This document shows positions 41,947-50,099 of a DNA stretch of 64,000 nucleotides, piece after piece; positions within the stretch are counted from its first letter, which is position 1, and each line of letters starts with the position of its first letter. The stretch is from Gemmatimonadota bacterium (GTDB lineage: Bacteria; Latescibacterota; UBA2968; UBA8231): assembly GCA_018672475.1 (NCBI GenBank), contig JABHFS010000188.1, positions 1 through 64,000 of the forward strand, in the 5' to 3' direction. The position numbers and the translations under genes were made by a program. The notes below the pieces were generated by a model. It was not told the origin of the DNA, searched no databases, and saw only the letters and a program-made list of their open reading frames with translations.

Positions 41947-43617
41947 ATGCAGATCATCCGAATCTCTCTGCTAATCGCCGTTGGCCTTTGGCTAGGTTGC
42001 AGCGAACCGACTGAAGAGATAGCCACTCTCGCCAAGGTCGGCACCGAAACAATTACCGCCGATGACTTCTCCACTTTCGCCGCCAGCATTCCCGACGGTA
42101 TGAAGCGCGGTACAACGCCCTTAGAAGCCACTAGGTCTCTGCTCGGCAGCTTGATCGACAAAACCCTGCTGCTCACTGAAGCCAGTACCGTAGACCTAGA
42201 AAACGACCCCGAATTCTTAGCAGCCATCGCCAAAGAAGCCAAATCGCGTATACTCAATCTCTACCAGAAGCAGGAGATCAGCGATAAAATTGCGATCAGT
42301 GACGAAGAGCTCGAAGAGCACCAGCGCGCCACCTACCGCCATCGCGCCTTGCGCTTTAGCGGCATCATGCTCAAAACGAAGGCTGAGGCAGAAAAGACCA
42401 TTGCCGACTTGGAAGGCGGGGCCGATTTCCACAAGTTAGCCACCGAGCGTTCGGTCCACCGCGAAACGGGCGAACGCGGCGGCGATAGCGGCGGTTACAA
42501 ACTGCTCGATCAGACGGTTCCGACCATCGCCGAAAACGTATTTCCGCTTGAGGTCGGCCAAATTTCCGAGCCCACGCCCGTACCGCATAAAGGCGAAGTT
42601 CACTTTGTCATCTTTAAAGTGCTCGACGAAATGCCCGTGCCGCTCGACGCCACCTACGAATCGGTCAAAGAAGAAGTCTTCGCCCGCAAACGGACCGAGC
42701 GCATCACCGAATTGCTCGCCTTTATCGAAGAAAAATACCAGCCTCAGATCCAAGATGACCACATGGGTCCGCTGGCAAAATTGAGCAATGCGACCCCCGA
42801 CGACCCTCTCGTGCTACCCGAGGAAGAGGGCAAACTGCCATTGGTCTCTTTCACCGGCGGCGAAATCACCCTCGCTGAGTTCCTCATCGATGCCAAAGAG
42901 GCCCACGTCAATCCGCGTGATTTCACCGACCCCGCCCGAATCAAGACCATTCTCGAGCGCATTTTCATCCCCGCGCATCTCTTTATGGCTGAAGCCTTCG
43001 GGTTCGGCATCGACAAGGATCCCCGACTCGCCAAGTTCCTCGACAAACGCAAAACCTCGATGTTGCTCAGCTTGTTGCGCAAACGCCAAGTCGATCAGTA
43101 TATCGCAGTCAGCAAGGACGAAGCCCGGGCCTTCTACGACGCGAATCCCGGGAAATTTGTCCCACCGGCAACCACCAGCGCCGCCGAAGTCCTCGTCGCC
43201 AGCGATTCGTTAGCCCAGCATGTCAAACGACTCATGCAGGAAGGCGAAGACCCGCAAGCGCTCTTTGAGCGCTATTCACTGCGCGAAGAAGCCGCCCATC
43301 ACAACGGCCGCCTCGACATCAACGCCTATAACCAGTCATACTTCCCCGAGATCATCGAGGTTATGAAAGAGCTCGAGATCGGCCAGGTCGGTGGACCGGT
43401 CAAACTCAAGGAAGGCTATTCAGTCTTCAAGGTTCTCGAGCGCAAACAAGAAAAGTCGACGTATAACGAAGAGTCGGAGCGCCGCTCGCACGCCTATGTC
43501 AAAGTCGACAAGGCGAAACGCAGCTATGTCAAATACGTGCAGTCACTGCGGGAGAAATATCCGGTGGAGATCAACGAGGAAATACTGCAGAAAATAAGCG
43601 CTGAGCCTAAATTATAG
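41947..43617 (+). CDS. Parvulin-type peptidyl-prolyl isomerase lipoprotein (PpiC/SurA-like)
   Basis: 556 residues. Lipobox-like ending LWLGC (Cys18). Two parvulin-type domains: about 132-230 (FSGIMLKTKAEAEKTI, GADFHKLATERSVHRETGERGGDSGGY, PLEVGQISEPTP, FVIFKVLDE) and about 405-500 (AAEVLVASDSLAQHVKRLM, YSLREEAAHHNGRLD, LEIGQVGGPVKLKEGYSVFKVLE), linked by SurA/PrsA-like helices. Such proteins fold secreted or outer-membrane proteins in the periplasm. Its position divergent from an array of large secreted and barrel-like proteins suggests it helps fold them (inference). The second domain is more degenerate than the first. Confidence 0.85.
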   Translation: MQIIRISLLIAVGLWLGCSEPTEEIATLAKVGTETITADDFSTFAASIPDGMKRGTTPLEATRSLLGSLIDKTLLLTEASTVDLENDPEFLAAIAKEAKSRILNLYQKQEISDKIAISDEELEEHQRATYRHRALRFSGIMLKTKAEAEKTIADLEGGADFHKLATERSVHRETGERGGDSGGYKLLDQTVPTIAENVFPLEVGQISEPTPVPHKGEVHFVIFKVLDEMPVPLDATYESVKEEVFARKRTERITELLAFIEEKYQPQIQDDHMGPLAKLSNATPDDPLVLPEEEGKLPLVSFTGGEITLAEFLIDAKEAHVNPRDFTDPARIKTILERIFIPAHLFMAEAFGFGIDKDPRLAKFLDKRKTSMLLSLLRKRQVDQYIAVSKDEARAFYDANPGKFVPPATTSAAEVLVASDSLAQHVKRLMQEGEDPQALFERYSLREEAAHHNGRLDINAYNQSYFPEIIEVMKELEIGQVGGPVKLKEGYSVFKVLERKQEKSTYNEESERRSHAYVKVDKAKRSYVKYVQSLREKYPVEINEEILQKISAEPKL

Positions 43618-43624
43618 CCGCGCC

Positions 43625-45274
43625 CTATTCGGGTTCGCGGACCTGCAAAACCTGATTGGCCGCGACATCGCGTAGGATTTGCACGGCACCGCTGGGCCAG
43701 TGCAGTTCAATACGCTCGACCCGTTGGGCCGCGCCTAGGCCGAAGTGCACCCGCCGATCGTTCATCGACAGGTAGCTGCCGCCGCTGCGGACCTCGGCGT
43801 ATTGTTTTAGGCCGCCGACCTCCAGTTCGATGCGGGTGCCGATGCCATCGCGGTTACTGCGGGTGCCTATCGTATCAATCAACAGGTAGTTGCCTGCGTT
43901 ACCGCCGTCGTTGCGCAACAGCCGCGGCGGGCCGTTAAGCTCAAGCACAAAAAGATCGACATCGCCGTCTGAATCGTAATCGGCCATGCTCGCCCCCCGA
44001 CTCACCCCACTCAGTGCTAGTCCCGGTCCCAACCGGTCCGACACCTCTGTAAAATCACCCGCACCCAGATTCTCATAAAGCTGGTTCCCCTCGTTATAGC
44101 TGGCGGCCAGCCCCGGCAGATCGGCCTGGGGATAGGTGTGCCCGTTCGCCACGAAGAGGTCGCGGTCGCCGTCGTTGTCATAATCGATAAAAACGGTGCC
44201 CCAAGCGACATGACGACTATCCGCACTGGCGATTTTCGCCTGGTAGGAGACATCCGAAAAAAAACCGCCGCCGTCGTTTTTATACAGCGCATTGTTCTCG
44301 TCGGCAAAATTAGTGACAAAAATATCCGCCAACCCGTCGTTGTCGTAGTCGGCCATCGCCGCGCCCATACACCCCTGGGTCACTCCCTCGCCATTGTAGG
44401 CCACCCCCGCCATCAGCGCGACTTCCTCGAAGCCCTCGCCGGCCATATTGCGAAAAAGTTTATTCGGCGTCGAATCGTTGGCGACGAATATATCCTGCCA
44501 CCCGTCGGCGTCGTAATCACCGAAGATCGCCGTCATCCCGTAATGGGCTTCACCGGCCAACCCAAGTTCTTCGCCGCGCTCAACGAAGGTGCCGTCCCCC
44601 TGGTTCTCATAGAAGACGTCCGCACCCGGCAAGAGCCCCACCGGCCCGCAATAAACCTTGACGTTTTTCCATAGACAGGGAATCGGCGACTCGTAATCGA
44701 GCGAGAAATCGACATAATTCGCCACGTAGAGATCGACATCGCCATCGCGATCGTAATCGCCGAAGGTCACGCCGGTGCCCCAACCTCGATGCCCCACTCC
44801 CGCCACTGCAGTCGCATCGGCGAAACGGCCGTCACCGCGATTGCGATAGAGAGTATTACGGCCAAAATTAGTGACGTAGAGATCGACCTGCCCGTCGTTG
44901 TCATAATCGGCCGCTGCGCTACCCATCGACCAACTCGTATCCCCCACTACCGCGCGTTCCGTGACATCGACAAAAAGATCGCCGTCGTTGCGATAGAGCC
45001 GATTTTGCGGATGCTGCCCGGCGGCGAAACCGGCAAAGGAAGAACCATTGGTTATATAGAGATCCACATCACCGTCAGCGTCATAATCAAAAAAGGCCGC
45101 GCCGCCCATCATACCTTCGACGATATACTCCTGAGTCGCTCCCGAAGTATTGACCATATCGATGCCAAGCGCCTTAGCACGATCGACAAACTGCACCGAG
45201 GCGGCAGCGCTCACCGCTGTCCACACCCCCATCATTGCGCAACACAGTACAAATAGATTTTTTCCGCGAACCAT
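43625..45274 (-). CDS. CRTAC1-type FG-GAP/VCBS protein with ASPIC/UnbV C-terminus
   Basis: About 549 residues, ATG at 45274 (the longer frame starts at TTG 45280). Signal peptide to AASV. Seven or so FG-GAP/VCBS repeats with calcium loops DYDADGDVD, DYDNDGQVD, DYDRDGDVD, DYDADGWQD, DYDNDGLAD, DYDNDGDRD and DYDSDGDVD predict a propeller. The family's Cys pair is present (PCLWKNVKVYCGP). The ASPIC/UnbV tail reads GSYLSMNDRRVHFGLGAA and LHWPSG. Bacterial CRTAC1-like proteins are secreted; molecular role unknown. It converges on the foldase gene with 7 bases between stops. Confidence 0.88.
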   Translation of the reverse strand: MVRGKNLFVLCCAMMGVWTAVSAAASVQFVDRAKALGIDMVNTSGATQEYIVEGMMGGAAFFDYDADGDVDLYITNGSSFAGFAAGQHPQNRLYRNDGDLFVDVTERAVVGDTSWSMGSAAADYDNDGQVDLYVTNFGRNTLYRNRGDGRFADATAVAGVGHRGWGTGVTFGDYDRDGDVDLYVANYVDFSLDYESPIPCLWKNVKVYCGPVGLLPGADVFYENQGDGTFVERGEELGLAGEAHYGMTAIFGDYDADGWQDIFVANDSTPNKLFRNMAGEGFEEVALMAGVAYNGEGVTQGCMGAAMADYDNDGLADIFVTNFADENNALYKNDGGGFFSDVSYQAKIASADSRHVAWGTVFIDYDNDGDRDLFVANGHTYPQADLPGLAASYNEGNQLYENLGAGDFTEVSDRLGPGLALSGVSRGASMADYDSDGDVDLFVLELNGPPRLLRNDGGNAGNYLLIDTIGTRSNRDGIGTRIELEVGGLKQYAEVRSGGSYLSMNDRRVHFGLGAAQRVERIELHWPSGAVQILRDVAANQVLQVREPE

Positions 45275-45381
45275 TGGCAACCCGAGATAGATGGTTTATA
45301 ATTCCACAGCTTAGAGATAAATAATATGTTCTGTACGCTTAAGACCCGCAAATACCGCAAGTTATCGCCGCATACGCCCCC

Positions 45382-46881
45382 ATGATCTCACACGCTATCC
45401 CCGCCCTAGCGCTTCTTTTCGCAATATACTCATGCGGCGGTGAAGCAGAACAAGTGACAACGAAGACCGCCACCGCATCTCCAGTCGCGCAAGGGCGCGA
45501 GCATTTTCTCGCCGATCGTTATTCGGAAGCGATCACCGCCTTCGAAGCAGCCCTGGCCGACTCGACCGGCGATCTCGCAGTCCATCGCCAACTTGGCCGC
45601 GCCCATCTGGCCCTCGGCCGCTATGACACCGCGCAAAGCTATATTGAAAAAGCGCTCGCTGCAGAGGATCAAAATGCCGAACTCTACGATATTCTCGGCG
45701 CCATTCACATGGGCCGCGCTTTTTCCCAAGCCCATTACCGCGATACCGATGACGCCCTCGTCGCCTTCCAACAAGCCCTCACCATAGACCCTGAGCGTGG
45801 ACACACGCTTTATAATATGGGGTTGGTCTACGCCTACCGCGATAGCGCCGCCTTAGCCGAGCAATACTACCAACGCGCCCTAGCCGCCGATTCCACCCTT
45901 GCACCCGCCTATAAGAAACTCGGCTTGGCGGCGCGTAAAGAAGGGGATCTGGAGCAAGCCATCCACCACCTCGAACAAACCATACGATACGCACAAGAAG
46001 ACGCCGAGGCCCACTTCTACCTCGGCATGCTGCACCGTGGCCAAGGCCAATACGAAGTCGCCCTGCAATACCTCGAACGCGCCGCCGAACTCAACCCGCA
46101 CTCACCGCAGATCCACTCAAATCTCGCCGGCGTCTACTTGCGCACCGGCCGGCGTCAGGACGGTCAGCGCGCGCTGCAACGGTCGGAGATATTACGGCAG
46201 AACAAACGCGGCATCGGCTCCGAGATCACTTCCCCCACCGGCGGCGCCGTCGCCATCGGACCGGCGACGGCGCACTACAATATGGCGCTCAACCTCGCCT
46301 TGCGGGGCCGACACGAAGAAGCGCTCATCGAATACAGAAATGCCATCGAACTCAACCCCGAGCACAAAGACGCCTATAGCGGCTTGGGGATCCTGCTGAC
46401 CTGGAAGGGACAATTAGATGAGGCGGCCGAAGTCTTGCGCCAGGCCGTCGACCTCGATACCCGTGACCCGATAAACCGCACCCGCCTCGGCATGGTCTAC
46501 TTCAAGCAATCCCGCCTGCACGCAGCTCGGGCCGAACTCGAAATGGCGCTGGTCATCGACGACTCGCTCGCCGAAGCCTCTTACGGCCTGGGGTTGATCG
46601 AAGCGCGCCAAGGCCAAATGGCCCAGGCGGCGACCCGCTTCGCCCGCGCCGGAGCCCTGCGCCCGGACTACGCCGAAGCCTTTATGAACCTAGGCGTCGC
46701 ACGCATGCGGCTGCAGCAATCCGCCGAGGCTGTCGACGCCTACCTCAAAGTCAGCGCGATCGATCCGAACAACGCCCGGGTCCATATGTATCTCAGCGAC
46801 GCCTACTGGCAAATGGGCGACAGCCTGCAGAGCGTCGCGCACCGCGACCGCGCCCACCGACTCGGCCAGCCGGGAGAATGA
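45382..46881 (+). CDS. TPR lipoprotein
   Basis: 499 residues. Lipobox IYSC (Cys18). The rest is about twelve tetratricopeptide repeats of 34 residues (YSEAITAFEAALADSTGDLAVHRQLG, GHTLYNMGLVYAYRDSAAL, AEAHFYLGMLHRGQGQYEVAL, PQIHSNLAGVYLRTGRRQDG), broken by a linker around 280-300 (GIGSEITSPTGGAVAIG). TPR superhelices hold protein partners, so this is likely a periplasmic or surface scaffold. Its stop overlaps the next gene's upstream ATG (ATGA), so it heads a four-gene plus-strand run with the pentapeptide-repeat protein, a CRTAC1 protein and a second TPR protein. Confidence 0.87.
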   Translation: MISHAIPALALLFAIYSCGGEAEQVTTKTATASPVAQGREHFLADRYSEAITAFEAALADSTGDLAVHRQLGRAHLALGRYDTAQSYIEKALAAEDQNAELYDILGAIHMGRAFSQAHYRDTDDALVAFQQALTIDPERGHTLYNMGLVYAYRDSAALAEQYYQRALAADSTLAPAYKKLGLAARKEGDLEQAIHHLEQTIRYAQEDAEAHFYLGMLHRGQGQYEVALQYLERAAELNPHSPQIHSNLAGVYLRTGRRQDGQRALQRSEILRQNKRGIGSEITSPTGGAVAIGPATAHYNMALNLALRGRHEEALIEYRNAIELNPEHKDAYSGLGILLTWKGQLDEAAEVLRQAVDLDTRDPINRTRLGMVYFKQSRLHAARAELEMALVIDDSLAEASYGLGLIEARQGQMAQAATRFARAGALRPDYAEAFMNLGVARMRLQQSAEAVDAYLKVSAIDPNNARVHMYLSDAYWQMGDSLQSVAHRDRAHRLGQPGE

Positions 46882-46886
46882 TCGCC

Positions 46887-48428
46887 ATGCGCACCCTTGT
46901 TTCGAATCTCTGCCTCAGCCTGTTACTGCTGTCCACGCAAGTCAACGGGCAAACAAATACCCCGCGCGATATAGATATCGACGGCCAGACCTACAGCCTA
47001 ATCAGCGCGACCGAACTCCTAGACTCATTGCGGCGGGCACCGTCGACGGCCCAGCTCGAATACCGCGACATCGCCGTCGACGGGCCGCTCTTCTCGCCCA
47101 CCGCCGACCTCGACACCGTACGGGCCCGCCTGACCTTCGCCAATGTCGTGTTCCTCAAGGAAGTATCCTTCAATGGCATCGTGTTCAACGCCGAGACACG
47201 GTTCGAAAAAGTGCAATTCAACGGCGGCCTTTCTGCATTGGGCGCGCGTTTTAACGGCGACCTGACACTCAGCCAAAGCACCTCGCGCAAACACACCAGC
47301 TTCAAAAAAGCCGTGTTCGCTGGGGCTGCCGATTTTTCCAACAACCAATTCAAGCAAACCACCTCCTTTATCGAGGCGCACTTCGCGGCCACCTCCTTCG
47401 CCAACACCCACTTCGCCGCCGACACCTATTTCGAGCGCGCGGATTTCGGCAAAGACGCCGATTTTCGCGACGCTTTCTTCGAGGGCATCGCCGCCTTCAA
47501 AGAAACACAATGGCACGGCGCAACATACTTCGGCGGCGCCCGCTTCCAACAACGGACCCGTTTCTGGCAAGCCCGTTTCGACGGTCCAGTCGACTTCGAC
47601 AACGCCCGTAGCCGCGGCGAAATATCCTTCAAGCAGGCAGTCTTCGCCGGCCCAACAACCTTTCGCCATATCACCTTCGTGCACCCCGCCCGCTTTACCC
47701 GCGCCACCTTTCGCCAATCCGTCAGCTTCGCCGACAGCCGTTTCAAAAAAGCGGCCGAATTCACCGGCGCCCGTTTCGAAGCCGACCTCGACCTCAACGC
47801 CTATTTCAAAAGCGTGCTCGACCTGCGCTATAGCCGCGGACCTAGCCTCAACCTCTTGCCGCCCTTCGGCGAACGCGCCACGGTCAACCCCGATTCGACC
47901 TTCACTGATACCGCGCGAGTCTATCTGCAACGCGCCAATTTCGAGCATATGCTCTTCCGCTGGCAACAATTGGCCGGCCGCCTCGCCAGCAAAGATAGCA
48001 CCGGCCACGACCTCGGCTTCGTTTACGACGGACTGCGCCACCATCTGGCGAGCAAAGGCCTCAGCACCGATGCCCGCGTCTGTTTTGCCGCGAGCATGGA
48101 CCACCGACTACAGACCCTCAACTGGCGCGAGGCAGAATGGCACTGGCTACAGTTGCTGCGCCTGAGCACCCGCTACGGCACCGACATCGGCCGCCTCGCG
48201 CTCTTCGCCGTCGGCTCTATCCTCGTATTCGCCCTGCTCTACCGCATCTTCGGCCTGCCGCCCTCGTTCAGCGGCTACCTTTACTTCAGCCTGTTGACCT
48301 TTCTGCGGGCTGGGCCGCCCGCCGGGTCCGCAGGCGCGAGAATCTCCCGTATGCTCATCGTCGCGCAAATGCTGCTCGGTTGGCTCTGCCTCGGCTTATT
48401 CCTGCTCACCTTGCTTACCTCCTTCTGA
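46887..48428 (+). CDS. Pentapeptide-repeat protein with C-terminal channel-like membrane pair
   Basis: About 513 residues. ATG 46887 fits GGGAG at proper spacing; ATG 46878 overlaps the upstream stop. Signal peptide MRTLVSNLCLSLLLLSTQVNGQ. Residues about 75-310 are pentapeptide-like repeats of the A-x-F type (FANVVFLKEVSFNGIVFN, FNNARSRGEISFKQAVFAG-like), predicted to form a right-handed beta-helix. A helical linker follows, then two membrane helices (LALFAVGSILVFALLYRIF and MLIVAQMLLGWLCLGLFLLTLL) joined by SGYLYFSLLTFLRAGPPAGSAG. The layout resembles two-TM K+ channels fused to pentapeptide repeats, but the TxGYGD filter is replaced by a Gly/Pro loop. Probably not a K+ pore; role unknown. 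Confidence 0.75.
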   Translation: MRTLVSNLCLSLLLLSTQVNGQTNTPRDIDIDGQTYSLISATELLDSLRRAPSTAQLEYRDIAVDGPLFSPTADLDTVRARLTFANVVFLKEVSFNGIVFNAETRFEKVQFNGGLSALGARFNGDLTLSQSTSRKHTSFKKAVFAGAADFSNNQFKQTTSFIEAHFAATSFANTHFAADTYFERADFGKDADFRDAFFEGIAAFKETQWHGATYFGGARFQQRTRFWQARFDGPVDFDNARSRGEISFKQAVFAGPTTFRHITFVHPARFTRATFRQSVSFADSRFKKAAEFTGARFEADLDLNAYFKSVLDLRYSRGPSLNLLPPFGERATVNPDSTFTDTARVYLQRANFEHMLFRWQQLAGRLASKDSTGHDLGFVYDGLRHHLASKGLSTDARVCFAASMDHRLQTLNWREAEWHWLQLLRLSTRYGTDIGRLALFAVGSILVFALLYRIFGLPPSFSGYLYFSLLTFLRAGPPAGSAGARISRMLIVAQMLLGWLCLGLFLLTLLTSF

Positions 48429-48436
48429 GCCCGCCG

Positions 48437-50083
48437 ATGCCCGCCCTGCCGTTCTTTCTCGCCCTGCTGCTCAACGCCTGCTCGCAACCGCAAGATCCGG
48501 TGGTCACCCCATCGGCTGTGCAATTTATAGATGCAGCCGCGCAGGCCGGGCTCGAATTTGAGCATTATAATGGGTTTTCGGGCGACTACTACTACGTCGA
48601 AACCTTCGGCCCAGGATCGGCCTTCTTCGATTACGACAACGACGGCTGGCAGGATATCTATCTCGTAAACGGCAGCTACCTCACCGGACTAGCCCCGGAC
48701 CCGCTGCCGAGCAACCAACTCTACCGCAACCTCGGCGACGGCACCTTCGCCAACCGCACCGACGCGACCGGCGCCGGCGACCAGGGTTATGGAATGGGCG
48801 CAGCGGCAGCCGATTTCGACAACGACGGCGACCAGGATCTCTATCTGAGCAACTTTGGCCGCAACGGGCTCTACCGCAACGACGAGGGGCATTTTACCGA
48901 TGTCGCCGCCGCCGTCGGCGTCGACGATGTACGCTGGAGCACCAGCAGCGCCTTCCTCGACTATGACCTCGATGGCGATCTCGATCTCTTCGTCGCCAAC
49001 TACGTAGACTTCAACCTCAACTCCAATGTCGTATGTAAAGAAGGTAAGATCCGCACCTATTGCCGCCCGCAAGCCTATGAAGCGCTCGGCGATATCCTCT
49101 ACCGCAATGACGGCAGCCGCTACAGCGACGTCACCTCGACAGCCGGCATCATTTTGAAGGGGCGCGGCCTCGGCGTTGCTCTCTCTGACTACGACCTCGA
49201 TGGCGACACCGATATCTACGTCGCCAACGACGGCACCATGAACTTCCTCTACGAGAACCGGCGCGGCAGCTTCAGCGAAACCGGCCTGCAAGCCGGGACC
49301 CGCTACAACGAGGACGGCCGAGCCGAAGCCGGGATGGGCGTGGATTTCGGCGACTACAACAACGACGGACACCAGGATCTTTTTGTTACCAATTTTGCCT
49401 ATGAAACCAATACCCTCTACCACAATAGCGGCGAGGGCCACTTCAACGATGTCGCCACCCGGGTGGGCCTGTCCGAAGCGAGCTACGACCCACTGGGCTT
49501 CGGCACCAAGTTTCTCGACTACGACAACGACAACGACTTGGACCTCTTTATAGCCAACGGCCACGTGCTCGACCTGATGGACCAGGTCGATACCACCCTC
49601 ACCTTGACGTATTACCAGAGTAATCAACTATTGCGCAACGACGGCGGAACACATTTCACCGATGTCTCGGCCGAACTCGGCCCGGGTTTCGCCGCAAAAA
49701 ATGTCGGACGCGGTACTGCCGTAGCCGACTACGACAACGATGGCGACATCGACCTGTTAGTCAACGGGGTCGCCGACCCGCCGCGCCTGCTGCGCAACGA
49801 CGGCGGCAACCAACAACACTGGTTGATCGTCGAACTGGTAGGCGCCGGACACCGCGACGCGTTGGGCACACGAATCGTCGCCCGCTTTGACGCAACCTCC
49901 CAAACCCGCGAGCGCCAGTCGGGCGGTTCCTATCTCTCCAGCCACGACCCCCGCCTGCACTTCGGCCTCGGCTCGGCGACCAACGTCGATCTCGACATTC
50001 GCTGGCCCGATGGACAAGAGCAGCAATTACGCGCCGTCGCAGCAAATCAGATCCTGCGCCTGAGTCAACGCCCTGCCCCATGA
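48437..50083 (+). CDS. CRTAC1-type FG-GAP/VCBS lipoprotein
   Basis: 548 residues from ATG 48437, which gives a lipoprotein signal (LALLLNAC, Cys15); the longer open frame upstream only overlaps the previous gene. FG-GAP calcium loops DYDNDGWQD, DFDNDGDQD, DYDLDGDLD, DYDLDGDTD, DYNNDGHQD, DYDNDNDLD and DYDNDGDID. Cys pair VVCKEGKIRTYCRP. ASPIC/UnbV tail GSYLSSHDPRLHFGLGSA, IRWPDG. Predicted outer-membrane-anchored propeller. It starts 8 bases after the pentapeptide-repeat gene, in an operon-like run. Confidence 0.88.
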   Translation: MPALPFFLALLLNACSQPQDPVVTPSAVQFIDAAAQAGLEFEHYNGFSGDYYYVETFGPGSAFFDYDNDGWQDIYLVNGSYLTGLAPDPLPSNQLYRNLGDGTFANRTDATGAGDQGYGMGAAAADFDNDGDQDLYLSNFGRNGLYRNDEGHFTDVAAAVGVDDVRWSTSSAFLDYDLDGDLDLFVANYVDFNLNSNVVCKEGKIRTYCRPQAYEALGDILYRNDGSRYSDVTSTAGIILKGRGLGVALSDYDLDGDTDIYVANDGTMNFLYENRRGSFSETGLQAGTRYNEDGRAEAGMGVDFGDYNNDGHQDLFVTNFAYETNTLYHNSGEGHFNDVATRVGLSEASYDPLGFGTKFLDYDNDNDLDLFIANGHVLDLMDQVDTTLTLTYYQSNQLLRNDGGTHFTDVSAELGPGFAAKNVGRGTAVADYDNDGDIDLLVNGVADPPRLLRNDGGNQQHWLIVELVGAGHRDALGTRIVARFDATSQTRERQSGGSYLSSHDPRLHFGLGSATNVDLDIRWPDGQEQQLRAVAANQILRLSQRPAP

Positions 50084-50099
50084 ACCTGACTAGATATCT

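Noticed and set aside
47025..48104. A 359-codon antisense frame opposite the pentapeptide-repeat gene
   Set aside because: Its repetitive Gly/Glu/Ala content mirrors the pentapeptide repeats on the other strand; no start signal or motif.
48137..48436. N-terminal extension of the CRTAC1 gene at 48437
   Set aside because: It overlaps the pentapeptide-repeat gene, is Arg/Pro/Leu-rich without motifs, and would bury the lipoprotein signal.
48689..50026. Long minus-strand frames rich in Val/Ile opposite CRTAC1 genes
   Set aside because: They are the complements of Asp/Asn-rich calcium loops (GAC/AAC reading as GTC/GTT), not proteins.
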